Source: Prorocentrum cordatum
Lineage: Eukaryota; Sar; Dinophyceae; Prorocentrales; Prorocentraceae
Assembly (NCBI GenBank): GCA_963575745.1
Contig: CAUYUJ010022437.1
Coordinates: forward strand, 146,143-210,142
Length of the DNA stretch: 64,000 bases
Direction: 5' to 3'
Shown piece after piece: positions 10,979 to 21,599 of this stretch; position 1 is the stretch's first letter; each line of letters begins with the position of its first letter. The position numbers and the translations under genes are program-made. Under the pieces are notes generated by a model. It did no database searches and was not told the DNA's origin. It was given only the letters and a program-made list of their open reading frames with translations.

Positions 10979-11168
10979 GGATGACGATTAATAAATGACT
11001 GGGGGTCGTGTTCACGCGGCGGCGCCCAAGATGAAGATCAGATAAAAATCCGGCCGCGGGCTGGAAAACTATTTGTTTGATCGTTCTCCTCCGGTCAGAA
11101 AATTGTGCAGAAATCGGAGGAAACTATTTTTTGAATCGTTCTCTCCCATTTTTTATTAATCGTCATCC
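10979..11168. mobile_element. 190-bp MITE-like element with 19-bp TIRs
   Basis: The left end GGATGACGATTAATAAATG is matched by the right end CATTTTTTATTAATCGTCATCC, inverted. The interior has a direct repeat of ACTATTTGTTTGATCGTTCT / ACTATTTTTTGAATCGTTCT. It lies 6 bases from the family A copy. No second copy seen in the window. Confidence 0.65.
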
Positions 11169-11539
11169 CGCATTAAGTGAGGAGTTGAAGTACGCGTGTA
11201 GGTAAGAAAGCTAGCCCTGGTGCCGGAAAGCTAAGCAGGACATCTTCCACGCAAGCGTCGTTTGAGGAAGAGGCGGCCTCGGGGAGAGGAGGTGGATGGG
11301 GGCCCACGTCTCGGACACATCGCGCAGCCAGATGTATGGATCCAGGCTCCCGGCAGTCAAACCCCGCACTCTGGGGCGGGGCAGCCCTGGTTTCGGCCAT
11401 TCCTCGATCTTTCTGCCAGCAGGGTTCAAAGCGCACTCCTCTGCCTGCTTCTCGTGCTCCATTCCTTTTCCGCCACCCCGAGGCCGGTCGAAAGGACGGG
11501 CTGGGCGTTTCGACTAAAACGCCGCCCTCACCTTTCATC

Positions 11540-12030
11540 ACCCTGCTGCTGAAAGTCGACAACAGTTTCACACATGGAGGGCGGGTCGCTTCCACAATGT
11601 GGCTCGCTTTCGCCTCAGCACCGCGCACATTTGTTTTAAACATTTGCACGAGTTTCAATGATCGAGGGCGGTTGGTACAACATGTGGCGCTCGTGTTAGC
11701 GCCGCACGCAATCGTTCTCAACAACATTACAAGAGTTTTGCGGATCACGGGCGGGTGATTTTCAAAATGTGGCTCTCGCCTCAGCCCCTCGCACATTCGT
11801 TGTAAACATGTGCAAGAGCTTCACGGATCGAGGGCGGGTCGTTTTCAAAATGTGGCTCTCGCCTCAGCCTCTCGCACATTCGTTATAAACATGTGCAAGA
11901 GCCTCACGGATTGAGGGCGGGTCGTTCTCAAAATGTGGTTCTCGCCTTAGCGCCGCGCACATTCGTTTTAAACGTGTTCAAGAGCTTCATGGATTGAGGG
12001 CGCCTCTCTTTCAAAATGTGATTCTCGCTC
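11540..12030 (+). repeat. Family E tandem array, about 6 x 82 bp
   Basis: Units carry GATTGAGGGCGGGTCGTTTT, CAAAATGTGGCTCTCGCC and GCGCACATTCGTTNTAAAC. Homologous arrays occur at 52640 (same orientation), about 56000-56330 (inverted) and 4500. Confidence 0.88.
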
Positions 12031-12049
12031 TAGTGCCAGTGATTCTTAT

Positions 12050-12376
12050 GGTGAGCGTAACAGAAAGGTTGTTTTGGAACGATTCGGGGTTGTCAGGGCT
12101 GAACAGTTGCGTTGACTCGCGGCGTTGAGGTCTCAGAAACGGCGTTCTGACACGATGAGGGACCGCCAAGACAAGACGTAACAGTCAGGTTCACTTGTGG
12201 CATCAAAGTCCAAAAAATGTTGTTCTTGCGCGCTTCAAGCTGTTCGCACGGTTGTCCACTAGCGGGGCAATTTCCTCAGTAGAAATGACCCCTTACAGGG
12301 GCGTATGATAAGAGATCTTGCAGGGAGGGTGTATTTCAACATCGGTGAAGAGTTTTGGGTTTACATTGGTCCTCTT
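12050..12376 (+). mobile_element. Family E body, copy 1
   Basis: About 330 bp homologous to 53160-53482, with shared blocks TGTTTTGGAA, GGCGTTCTG, CAGTCAGGTT, CGGTTGTC, GGCAATTTCCTCAGT-like and GGGTTTACATTGGTC. It ends exactly where the CAT microsatellite begins. Confidence 0.7.
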
Positions 12377-12381
12377 CCTCA

Positions 12382-12448
12382 TTATCATCGTCATCATCAT
12401 CGTCCTCATCATCATCATCATCATCACCATCATCATCATCATAATCGT

Positions 12449-12498
<50 letters not shown>

Positions 12499-12500
12499 GC

Positions 12501-12531
<31 letters not shown>

Positions 12532-12597
12532 CCAGCTTCATCATCATCAACATCATCCTCATCATCATCAGCATCATCCTCCTCCTCATCATCATCG

Positions 12598-12650
<53 letters not shown>

Positions 12651-12655
12651 GTCAT
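12382..12655 (+). repeat. (CAT)n microsatellite
   Basis: About 270 bases of CAT/ATC triplets with GTC, CTC and AGC interruptions, starting directly after the family E body. Confidence 0.92.
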
Positions 12656-12689
12656 CCCCCCTCTGGATCGACACCCCCAGTGAGGAGGG

Positions 12690-12990
12690 CACGGAGGAGG
12701 GTGCAGGGGCTGGAAGAGGAGAGCAGGGGGAGCAGGAGGAGGGAGGAGGGAGGAGGAAGGAAGAGGAGGGGCGAGGCAGGAGGAGAAGGAGGAGGGCGGA
12801 CGAGGAGAAGGGAGGGAGAAGGAGGAGGAGGAGGAGGAGGAGGAGGAGGAGGAGGAGGAGGAGGAGGAGGATAAGGAAGAGGAGGGGGAGAAGGAGGGGA
12901 AGCTGCGGTGAAGAAGGAAGATGGGGGAGGTAGGAAGGAGGAGGAAGAACAGGAGCAGGGAGGAGCAGGGGGAGGGGGAGGGGAAGCCCT
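12690..12990 (+). repeat. GGA/GAA-rich purine tract
   Basis: Degenerate GGA repeats; the cleanest run is at 12818-12870. Confidence 0.85.
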
Positions 12991-13224
12991 CCTCCTCGAG
13001 GTCCCCGAGAGGAGGCTCCTCGACGGGCTCCTCCTTCTCCCCGCGGGCCCGGGCCCCTCGCAGGCGCCATGGGCTGCTCGGCCTCCAGCTCCTGCACGAG
13101 CACTCCCAATACGGTCGCCTCTCTTGGGGGGGGGGGAGGCGGGCTGCTGCCGAGGGGCGGGCGAAGAGGAATAATAAACGGGGCATTCTCATGATTTCTC
13201 GACGCTCCGCGCGGAGTTTTTAGA

Positions 13225-13510
13225 TCGGCGACTGGCCCCTCCCCCAGCGGCGCCTCCGGCGCCGCCCCTGGCGCGCTCCGCGCGCGCCGGGGAGGGGAAT
13301 CTGGTTTACCCGTTGGGTGTTGAAAGTATGTACCTGCGGATGCCCAGGTCCCAATCTGCTCTAGGCGCCTTCCTGCTCCACGTGTCGAGCGGCCTTCCCT
13401 CCGCCCTCCTCTTCATGGTTCTGCCTGCTTCTTCCGACCGACGGGTCTGCTTCTGCCGTGCTCGGCTCCTCCTGCTGGGGGCGGGGCGGGCTGCTGCCGA
13501 GGGTCTCCTC
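13225..13510 (+). repeat. Family B dispersed repeat (empty of insertion)
   Basis: The order is a GGCGCGCTCCGCGCGC block, TTACCCGTTGGG, TTGAAAGTATG, GGATGCCCAGGTCCCAATC, then GGCGCCTTCCTGCTCCAC and GTCGAGCGGCCTTCCCTCC. The copy at 42345 has the same order but carries a family A element inserted after the CCCAGATCCC block. Confidence 0.7.
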
Positions 13511-13714
13511 GGTGTCGACGCCTTCGTCCTCGGATGTCGACGGCGCTCGGTGTCGGATATCGCAGACACCCGTGGCGAGCCACCGCTGGCCCCCAGGCCT
13601 TCCCGGAGACGCCTGTGTGGCCAAACGTTGGGCCAGCGTCTGGCCAGACTAGTGGGCTGTGTGTTCGCCCATCCGCTGTGGACACCCCTCGGGGAGCACT
13701 TGGGGAAGGAAGGA

Positions 13715-13860
13715 AGAGAGAGAGAGAGGGAGGGAGAGGGAGGGAGAGGGAGAGGGAGAGAGAGAGAGAGGAGAGAGAGAAGGAGAGACCGACCCCCCCC
13801 CCCAAAAAAAAAGAAAGTAGAGAGAGAGAGAGGGAGAGAGTCAGAGAGCGAGAGAGAGTA
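13715..13860 (+). repeat. (GA)n purine tract
   Basis: GA/GGGA repeats with a C9A9 interruption at about 13793-13812. Confidence 0.85.
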
Positions 13861-13864
13861 GTTA

Positions 13865-13985
13865 CTTTGGGTCTCTTGGAGGCCTTTTGGAGGCCTCTTG
13901 GAGTCCTGTTTGGGGCCTCTTTGGGGCCTCTTGGCGGCCTCTTTGGGGGCCTCTTGGCGGGCTGGCACAAGAGGGCTCGTAGGGC
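13865..13985 (+). repeat. GGCCTCTTGG-type short repeat
   Basis: Degenerate 10-20 base units TTGGNGGCCTCTTGG. The same type recurs at 23560-24560 and 48400-48660, and in the opposite orientation at 43545-43660 and 62690-63115. Confidence 0.7.
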
Positions 13986-13989
13986 CAGT

Positions 13990-15020
13990 TCGGACTCCCC
14001 CTCTATGGCCGAACACATTGAATAAAAACATACATTTCAATTACTGCTTGCCCGGGAGCATCACGCCAGCCGCCCCAGAAGTCGGGCAGCAACACCAGGA
14101 AATCCTCTGAGCTCGTGGTCTCGGCTTGGAATCCACTGCCCCTCTGTTATGAGGCAGTTGTATAAGGATGGGTACAGCGGACAGAGTGTTTACACAGTTT
14201 CGAGGAATCAGTGAATTCAGCATGGGTTGTGGTTGAAGTGCCTGGAAGAAACCGCGCGCACACGAATCGCAAGCGCATGGCTATGTGCGAACCGAGGACA
14301 GTTTGCTTCCCGTCGTTGTCTTCGCCCTTGTCCACCCCCCTTTCTTCCCCCCCTGGATGGTGTCGAAAGCGTCCGCGGCTCGGGCGGGAGAGCGCCCCTT
14401 TCCACCTCCCCCATTATTCCTCGTTCCTCTTTGCCTCCCTGCTCCACCGTCCGTCGTCCTACCTCATCCTCCCTCCTTGGTCGAAGAAGGGAGGTGCAGT
14501 CCCTGATGCCGCGTGCCCGTATCAGCGGTATACCACCCTTTCGATACCTGAGCGCAGCGGCGCAACCAAACAGAGGGGATTGCGAATGCAAGCGTTCGGG
14601 GCGCACTCCACACGCGGGCGATACGGCCGCCAAGCACACTAGCATCGCTAACATGTATAGGTGCCTGCGGTAAGGTCCTCCCCCTTGCAAGTGCGGCGGT
14701 GTGTACGGCGACGCGTGGGGCTTTGACTGTTCAGAGGTCCGTGACATGTGACACATCTCGTGTTCTCGGGTTGCTATGCGGCCTTATTTGGGGTCCTTCA
14801 GGGCGCTTTTGGTGTGTTTTCGGGCCGTTGGGGGCCGCTTTGGTGCCGCATTTCAACGTGGCCACGCTGGGCCAGGGAAGCGTGTATTTGCAGCTCTCTC
14901 GGGGGCGCCCTGGGCCGGGGAAGTGTGTTTGCGCATTCCCTCTTAGCTGTGCATGTCGACCTCGATTCTGTGTTGGGCAAGTCGGGGTGCCAATGAGGTG
15001 GCGAGCGTTAGCCTTCTTCG
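13990..15020. other. No gene recognised
   Basis: Long frames on both strands without domains or convincing composition. No repeats noticed except a short pyrimidine-rich stretch near 14330-14470. Confidence 0.35.
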
Positions 15021-15027
15021 GAATACG

Positions 15028-15271
15028 CAGATCAGGGTGTGATCTGTGTACACAGTTGGTGTCTTCAACTGTGTACTTTCGTGTGGGTTCACTGTTTATA
15101 CAGATCGTGGTACGATCTGTGCACACAGATATTGTTCCCATCTGTGTATTTGGAGTGTGCCCCTCGCGGGTGCTGTTGACTGGGCAGGAACTTTCGCGTC
15201 TCCCTTTCGGCTGGTCCAGGGGGGGCGTTGTGCGCGTGCGAAATACACAGCTCGTGTTTCCAACTGTGAAT
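15028..15271. repeat. Cluster of five mini-hairpins
   Basis: Five 19-29 base inverted repeats: CAGATCA/TGATCTG (15028-15046), TACACAGTT/AACTGTGTA (15049-15075), ACAGATCGT/ACGATCTGT (15100-15120), ACACAGAT/ATCTGTGT (15123-15147) and ACACAG/CTGTGA (15243-15271). Their loops are alike (GTGTCTT, TTGTTCCC, GTGTTTCC). Confidence 0.8.
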
Positions 15272-15768
15272 ACGTTGCGCGCCGCTCGCTGGACTGGCCA
15301 CTGTGTGGGAGTTTCCGCGGATCTCCCGGCTGGCCCAGGAGGGGGCCGTGGTCTGGGAGCGCAGAGGCGCGGGGGGCTTGGGATGTTGGGCCATGGGAGT
15401 GAAGGGGTTCGATAGGAGGGGTGGCGAAGGGGCCGGGGATGAAAGGGGCAGGACGAGAGGGTGGAAAATGGGCCCAGGAGGAGCTGCATCGTCCGCGTCA
15501 GCATCGCGGGGGCGAGGGAGGCGGGGTGGTGCAGAAGGAGGGGTGATCATCTGCACTAGGGCGTAGAGGATGGGAGGAGGGCAGGCATGTGGACGATGGG
15601 GAACTCATCCGGCGGGGGAGGACGAGGAACGACATGAACTGCCCAAAACGAAGGGATATTGGGAGGAGGCGGGGGATGGGGCATGGGGATGAGGCGGGCA
15701 CCAACTCACGCTTAGCTGATCAGTGTTCCGCGTGTCCGTGTACCTCCCCAGAACGCAATGACCGAATG

Positions 15769-16083
15769 CAGGACTTCATGATTTGGGTAGTCGGGCGCGG
15801 CGTGTTTTCAAGCCGAATGCTCGAGTCCACGACGTTCCTTGACGTCGCGTTGACGCTGCCCCGCTTGGCCAGACCGCAGATGCACAGATTTGCAGAAACT
15901 GTGTTTCGACATTTGTTTCGTGACCCTCTCTATAGTCACAGGCCCACGTTGGAATCCAAGTCTCGGCCATTCAAACATATGCCAAACACAGAAATCTTTA
16001 AGTGGTTTAGTGATATTCCACTGAGCGCCTGCGGCGCAGCCGCATATTCTTGTGCGTTTCTGGAGGTTGTCGTCGCCACGGGT
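15769..16083 (+). CDS. Hypothetical fragment, possibly retroelement-derived
   Basis: Part of a 224-codon plus frame (15589-16263). The segment 15769-16083 is less GC-rich than its surroundings and has natural composition. Near 16000-16060 it contains KWFSDIPLSACGAAAYS, which resembles the FSDAS..AYGA..Y signature of retrotransposon RNase H/peptidase regions. The resemblance is short and judged by eye. The rest of the frame runs into the repeats at 16090. Confidence 0.2.
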
Positions 16084-16089
16084 GGGCGC

Positions 16090-16460
16090 AGCTCGAAACA
16101 TCACGGTTCCGAGCTGGGCCCGCCGTCTCCAGGCTCCGACGCTCCATTTGGCCCGAAAGTTTGGCCAACCTTCTGGGCCGGTTCGGCCACCCGGCTTGGC
16201 AATGGCCCAGGAGATGGTGGGAGGCCAATGCGCCAGTACCAATACTCCCTGCGGGAGGCATGACAAGACCAACACTCCTTGCGGGAGGCAAGAGCGACCC
16301 GCCCCGGAAAGGTGGGGGACAGCACTGCTCCGGGGCGGGTTCGCCGCCCTAGGGCCCCGACGCTCAGGTTGGCCAGCGCCCTTCTTGGGCCACCTTCCAG
16401 AGCGAGTCTCTGTTGCCCCCCGCAGGGAGCATGTATTGGTATTGGATTGCGTCCCGCCGA
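16090..16460 (+). repeat. Hairpin repeats with CTCCCGCAGGGAG cores, cluster 1
   Basis: CTCCCTGCGGGAG (16245-16257), CTCCTTGCGGGAG (16275-16287) and CCCCCCGCAGGGAG (about 16418). They are interspersed with GGCCCGGAAGGTTGGCCA-like blocks that also occur around 19350, 19690 and 19830. Confidence 0.7.
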
Positions 16461-16539
16461 AAGTAAGTATTGCCACTGGTTTTGGGTGTGTGTTTTGGAG
16501 GCAAGCTCGCTTCAAAATCAGAGCTAGAAAAAACTCTTA

Positions 16540-16830
16540 CTAGTACGCTGATTCAACTCTGGCCCGGAATTATGTTGCATCTCTAATTTTTTGAAACTCT
16601 GATATAACTCTTGTCTGAACCCTGGTTCAACTATGATCCGGCCCCATCCCCAGCCAGAGCTAAGTCAGAGTTAAATACAAGTTCCAGACCAGAGTTAAAA
16701 CATAGTTTCAGCCGAACCAGAGAGATGAATCAGAGTTTCAGGCCAACGCCAAATCAGAGTTCCAGCCAAACCAGGCATGAGTTTCAGGCCAGAGCCAAAC
16801 AGAGCTGAATCATAGTACCATCAGAGTTAT
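16540..16830 (+). repeat. CAGAGTTNNAGCC degenerate repeats
   Basis: About ten units of 20-30 bases built on CAGAGTT(C/T)CAGGCCAGAGC. The same motif reappears at 18990-19180 on the far side of the 12-bp minisatellite. Confidence 0.7.
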
Positions 16831-16869
16831 GTCTGGCAGTCCTGGGCGGAGGGCGAAGGGCGCGCTGCG

Positions 16870-17400
16870 CAAGTGCGCTTGTCCCCTCTCCCTGCCCATC
16901 CTCCCTCCTCCCTTCGCTCTGTTTCCTACCTCGTCTATCCCTTCCCTCCTTCCTCCGCTTCCCTCTCCCTCCCTTTCCCTCCTCCCCCGTTCGCGTCCCT
17001 CTTCCCCCCTCCCCCCTCCCGTCCTCCTCAGTTTGTTTCCTGCCTCCCCCCTTATCCCCGCCCTGATCCTCCACCTTCCCTCCTCCTCCTCCCCCCTTGG
17101 CCTCGCTAGTTCCGTTTCCTCCTTCCTCGGTCGCCGTCGCCTTCCACGTGCTGTCCCTCCCCTGCCTTCGGCCCCCATTCCTCCCTTCGTCCTTCTGTTC
17201 CTCCTCCTCGTCCTCCCCCTCCCCCTCCTCCGTATCGAGCGTCAGTCTTCGCTCCTCGGCCTCAGTGTCCCGCCCTCGTTCTCGCTCTCGCGTCCCCCCT
17301 CTCTCCACGCCCCGCGCCTGGCCTCGTCTCCGCCCTCGCCCCCGCGCCCGCCCTCGCCCCCGCCCGAGGCCTTTTTCACTTCAGCTCTGCTTCTCGCCTT
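16870..17400 (+). repeat. Pyrimidine-rich tract
   Basis: CT/CCT-rich sequence without a fixed unit. No gene seen. Confidence 0.6.
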
Positions 17401-17705
17401 CGCCTTCGATCCTTTCCTTGCTTTGACCGTCGTTCCCGCCCTCGTTCCAACCTTCTTTCCCGCCCTCGTTTTCGCCTTTGCTCCCACTGTCGCTCCCGCC
17501 GTCGTTCCTGCCTTCACTCCCGCCCTCGTTCTCGCCCTCTTTCCCGCCCTCGTTCCCGCCCGCGCTCTCGCCCTCGTTCTCGCCCTCGCTCCCGCCCTCG
17601 TTCTCGCCCTCGTTCCCGCCTTCGTCCCCGTCTTCGTTCCCACCCTCGTTCCCGCTCTCGTTTCCGCCCTCATTCTCGCCTTCGTTCTCGCCCTCGATTC
17701 GGGGC
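17400..17705 (+). repeat. 12-bp minisatellite TTCCCGCCCTCG, block 1
   Basis: Tandem TTCTCGCCCTCG / TTCCCGCCCTCG units. Because the unit is a multiple of three, the opposite strand translates to (NEGG/NEGE) repeats, which should not be taken as a protein. Confidence 0.9.
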
Positions 17706-17719
17706 CGCTCAGGGAAATC

Positions 17720-17900
17720 AGACTTGAAACAGAGTTCCGGCCAGACTTCCAACAGACTTCAAACGGACCTTAAACAGACTTCAAACAGACCTTAATCAGA
17801 GTTTGGCCCAAAACAAATTTCAAACATACCTCAAACACACAACTAAAACAGACCTTAAACACATTTGAAACAGACTTCAAACAGACCTCCCAGAGGTTCC
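17720..17900 (+). repeat. AAACAGACTTCAAACAGACC repeats
   Basis: About eight units of roughly 20 bases separating the two 12-bp minisatellite blocks; related in form to the CAGAGTT repeats at 16540. Confidence 0.75.
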
Positions 17901-17989
17901 CCAAAGGTTCCCCGGAGGTTTCCCGGAGACGCCCGGGGAATTCCCGAGGCGCCCCGAGGAATCCCAGAGGCGCCCAGAGGTGGCCCCCC

Positions 17990-18147
17990 GACCTCATTCC
18001 TGCCCTCGCTCCCCCCCTCGTTCCCGCCCTCGCTCCCGCCCTCGCTCCCGCCCTCGTTCTCGCCCTCGTTCCCGCCTCCGTCCCCGTCCTCGTTCCCGCT
18101 CTCGTTCCCGCTCTCGTTCTCGCCCTCGTTTTCGCCTTCGTTCTCTT

Positions 18148-18178
<31 letters not shown>

Positions 18179-18480
18179 TTTTCGCCTTCTCTCCCGCCGT
18201 CGCTCCCGCCGTCGTTCCCGCCGTCGCTCCCGCCCTTGTTTTCGCCCTTGTTCCCGCCCTCGCTCCCGCCTTCGTTCCCGCCCTCGTTCCCGCTCTCGTC
18301 CTCGCCCTCGTTCTCGCCATCGCTCCCGCCCTCGTCCCCGCCCTCTTTATCTCCATCGTTCTCGCCCTCGTTCCCGCCTTCGTCCCCGCCTGCGTTCCCG
18401 CCCTCGTTCTCGCCCTCAACCCCGCCGTCGTTCCCGCCCTCATTCTCGCCTTCGTTCTCGCCCTCGTTCTCGCCCATCTT
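17990..18480 (+). repeat. 12-bp minisatellite TTCCCGCCCTCG, block 2
   Basis: About 40 units, with an internal CT-rich slip at 18140-18175. Confidence 0.9.
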
Positions 18481-18989
18481 CCCCGCCCCTGTTCCCACCC
18501 CAGTTCCTGCCTTCGCTTCCGCCTTCGTTTTTGCGATCGTTCCTACCCTTGCCCCTTGTCCCCGCCTTCGTTCTGGGCGCCTTCAGGGCACCTCCCGCGC
18601 CCCCGAGACTTGCGAAAAATGCAGCGATTCTCCTCTGCGCGTCCTGCTCCCGACCTGTCCCGGGCGGGCGGCGCGGGTCGGGGCGGTCACCGCGATGCGC
18701 ATCCTGTCGCAGCGCGGCAGCCGGCAGCCTTGAGGAGCGAGCCTCGGGTGAGCCTCTGTGTTCGCCCCAGCTGCCGTTGAGCAGTTTTGGGAAGGGCCGC
18801 GCAGGCGGGGGGCGCTGCTCCGCCCCAGCTCGCAGTATCTGGCAGCTGGCAGCTGGGCCCCCAGCCATGATCTGCCACTTGGCTTACGCATTCCTTCTGA
18901 TCTTCAAAAAGACGCATGCGCACGGGGCCGACCCGGCAGCGTTTTGGGCCGACGCCGCGACATTGGTTTCGGCGTGCCCAAACCAAACC

Positions 18990-19180
18990 AGCATTGTTCT
19001 TACCTCAGAGTTCCCAGTCATACCTAAATCAGACTTTGGCCTTAGGGCCAGAGTTTAATCGCAGTTCCAGCCATACCGAAATCGGAGCTGGTGCTGAGGG
19101 TCAGACTTGAAGTAGAGTTCCAGGGCAGACGTGAATCTGACCTTCATCGTAGTTTTGGGTTTGAACAGAGAAACAGAGTT
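18990..19180 (+). repeat. CAGAGTT-type repeats, distal block
   Basis: Units such as CAGAGTTCCAG, AATCAGACTTTGG and GTAGAGTTCCAGG. They mirror the block at 16540. Confidence 0.6.
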
Positions 19181-19229
19181 TGCACCCGAGAGACGCACTC
19201 AACGCTGGCCTTCTCGAGAATCTCCCGGG

Positions 19230-20130
19230 CCTTCTCCCGGGCCGACGGAGCGCGGGCATTGTTTTGCTTCCCGCAGGGGGCATTGGTTCTGCCGCTGGCC
19301 TCCGAGGGTCTCCGGGGCCTTTCCTTGGCCCCCGCCTTCTCCCAGCCCCGATGCTCCACCCGCCCCGGAAGTTGGGCCACGCGCCCCCCCTGGGCGACGT
19401 TCCGGGGCGGGTCGCTGCCTTGTTTCCCGCAGGGAACTCCAGTATTGCAATGCCTCCCGCAGCGAGTATTGTTACAGTCGGACCGAGGTGTGAGATCGAG
19501 GTGGGTTCGGGGAGGGTGCCCTATAGTGTTCTTCGTGTTTGTTGGATGCTCTTGTGCATCCCGGGGAGGGCGCCCTCGAACGATCTGAACGTTGGTGGCG
19601 TTTGGGTCGGCGGAGGGTCTCATGCTCGTGAAGGATGCTCTCATGGCCTAGGTCCGACTGTATTGCCACTGGTCCCGGCGGCCGACCCGGCCCGGAAGGT
19701 TGGCCAGCGGTTCCCGGGTAGGTCGTTTTTTGTGCCGGGTCGGGCGGCCCGATCAGTTTTCGCCGCCTGTTGCAGGGAGTATTGGTAGCGCCGCGGGCTC
19801 CCGAGGATCACCCAAGCCCGGCAGACCCGGGCCAGAAGGCTTGGCCACCGGCTCACGGGTGGGCAAAGTTCTGGGCCGGGTCGGTCGGCGTGAATTGACT
19901 CCCGCAGGGAGCAATGGTTTCTTGCATTTTGCCACCCGCTGGTGGAGTAATTATTGTATCCTCGTGCATTGCAGTTTGTAGCGTAGTGTAGTGTATACTA
20001 GTCGGGAGTATTGGAATCGTATTGCCTCCCGCAGGGGGTATTCATACTGGCGCGGCCCCTCGTTATTGCTTCCCGCAGGGGGGTATCGCTATTGTACTAC
20101 ACCCCCAGAAATGGGGTCAGGGTGCATGTT
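19230..20130 (+). repeat. Hairpin repeats with CTCCCGCAGGGAG cores, cluster 2
   Basis: Seven or more copies near 19267, 19426, 19450, 19767, 19899, 20026 and 20067. Each is a 5-base stem around GCA and is often followed by TATTGGTATTG-like sequence. Between them lie blocks of the GGCCCGGAAGGTTGGCCA type. Confidence 0.75.
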
Positions 20131-21230
20131 TTTGGTGCCGAATTGTCCTAAACCGCCCCTGGGTGCTTGGACGAAGTAGGGTTTCTCGGTGCGGATTCGT
20201 TGTAGTTTTTCACCTTGAATGATTATTGTTGATTTCCCATCACCGCTGTCCATTGAGGCGCCCCCCCCCCAGGGTCGCATCTTTTTTTGGCTGTCAGGGA
20301 AAGCCTTCCTGGTTTATCTTTGTTGTTGGATCCATCACGCTCGCGCCCAAGACGTCTTCGCAATTTACTCCAGACGTCCGATGAATTTGCTCAATCGTTG
20401 CGCCCTCGACGTCCAGGAATCGTGCACTCGCACGAGACCTCCGCACAATTTGCTCAGGAATCGCTCTCTCGCCTGAGGCTTGGATCGCCATTCGCGAAGT
20501 CGTTTCACTGCTCCTCCCCCCGCCCGCCCGACCTGCCCGTCAGGGCCCGCTCACCCGTTTTAAAGTCCGCCCGTTTGACTGTTTGGAAGACCTCCCGCCC
20601 GCTTTGATGTCCTGACTGTTAGGGTCGCCCGTCCGCCCTGTTCGCCCATGTGGGTCCGCCCGCCCGACCCGCCCGCTAAATGCCCGTCGCCCGCCCTCTC
20701 GCTTGAATGTCCCGCCAGCCCGACCCGCCCCTCCAATTAGCGTCTGCCCGCCAGCTCGCCAGTTTGGTCCCACCGCCTGACCCGACCGGTCCGCCTGGGG
20801 ATCCTCTTTTTTTTTCGGAGCGTGAATTACTTACCCCGCTTTCGCTTCCAGGCAAAACCAAGTCATACCACGCGCCTCCTCGTCAAGCAGCCTAACCAGT
20901 ACAGGCCGTAGTTTGGCATCGCTTGGTATCTCTTGGAAGCGAGGGTGGTCAAAAGCGAGGTAGGTTTGTTTTCCCCCTATTTTTGTTTCAAACTCAGCCC
21001 CCCAGCCTCAGCTCTCTTATCTCCATTTTGCCATCTTGCCCCCAACCCCTTTCGTTGCCTTCTCCCTTCCTCGCTCTGTCCCCTTTCCTGTCTCCGTCCT
21101 CTTCCTCTTTTCGAGTCCGCGCGAACTACACGTGGCTGGCAACAAAAAAACTAGGTCATTCAGACATGATTAACTATGCTGGGCAGGGGAGCAGCAAACG
21201 ATTCCGGAAGTCTACCACCACCGAACGGCT
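20131..21230. other. No gene recognised; CGCCCGCCCGAC-rich tract
   Basis: 20520-20790 consists of degenerate CGCCCGCCCGACC repeats. 20980-21110 is pyrimidine-rich. No coding signal seen. Confidence 0.4.
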
Positions 21231-21233
21231 ACT

Positions 21234-21476
21234 TTGCTACAGGAAGTAATTGCCGCGAGCACCGTCGACCCCCTCCGACGGGTCATTTTCGAAGCCAGCT
21301 GCATCCGCACAAGATACTTCGGCAAGAAACGGGTCGGTCCTCCGAGGCTCAGATGGGTGATAAAGGCCCTGAGAGAGTACTGGTCCCATATTCAACAGCT
21401 ACGTGGATGGGCCGCTGCTGTCGGAAACCCGTCGCGCACCACCGCAGTCCGCAATGCAGCCAGGATCGGAGCCTAA
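21234..21476 (+). pseudogene. LINE reverse-transcriptase 3' remnant
   Basis: 80 codons ending in a stop. The segment includes STVDPLRRVIFE, followed by FGKKRVGPPRLRWV. This matches the C-terminal pattern DPLR..F .. (R)RVGRPR..W found near the ends of many dinoflagellate LINE proteins. The rest of the element was not found; the sequence upstream is pyrimidine-rich and a TCC microsatellite follows. Inference by pattern only. Confidence 0.5.
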
Positions 21477-21539
21477 CCGTGATTGAAGTCTCATCGCCTG
21501 GACCATTCTCCTTTCCCTTTTCCTCCGCCTCCTCCTCCC

Positions 21540-21580
21540 TCGTCCTCCTCCTCCTCCTCCTCCTCCTCCTCCTCCTCCCC
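21540..21580 (+). repeat. (CCT)n microsatellite
   Basis: About 13 CCT units, just downstream of the LINE remnant. Confidence 0.85.
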
Positions 21581-21599
21581 GTCCTCGTCCTCACCATCC

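Noticed and set aside
17242-18498. Gly/Glu/Asn-repeat proteins resembling structural repeat proteins
   Set aside because: The 12-base minisatellite unit explains the period-4 peptide exactly, and the other frames are equally open.
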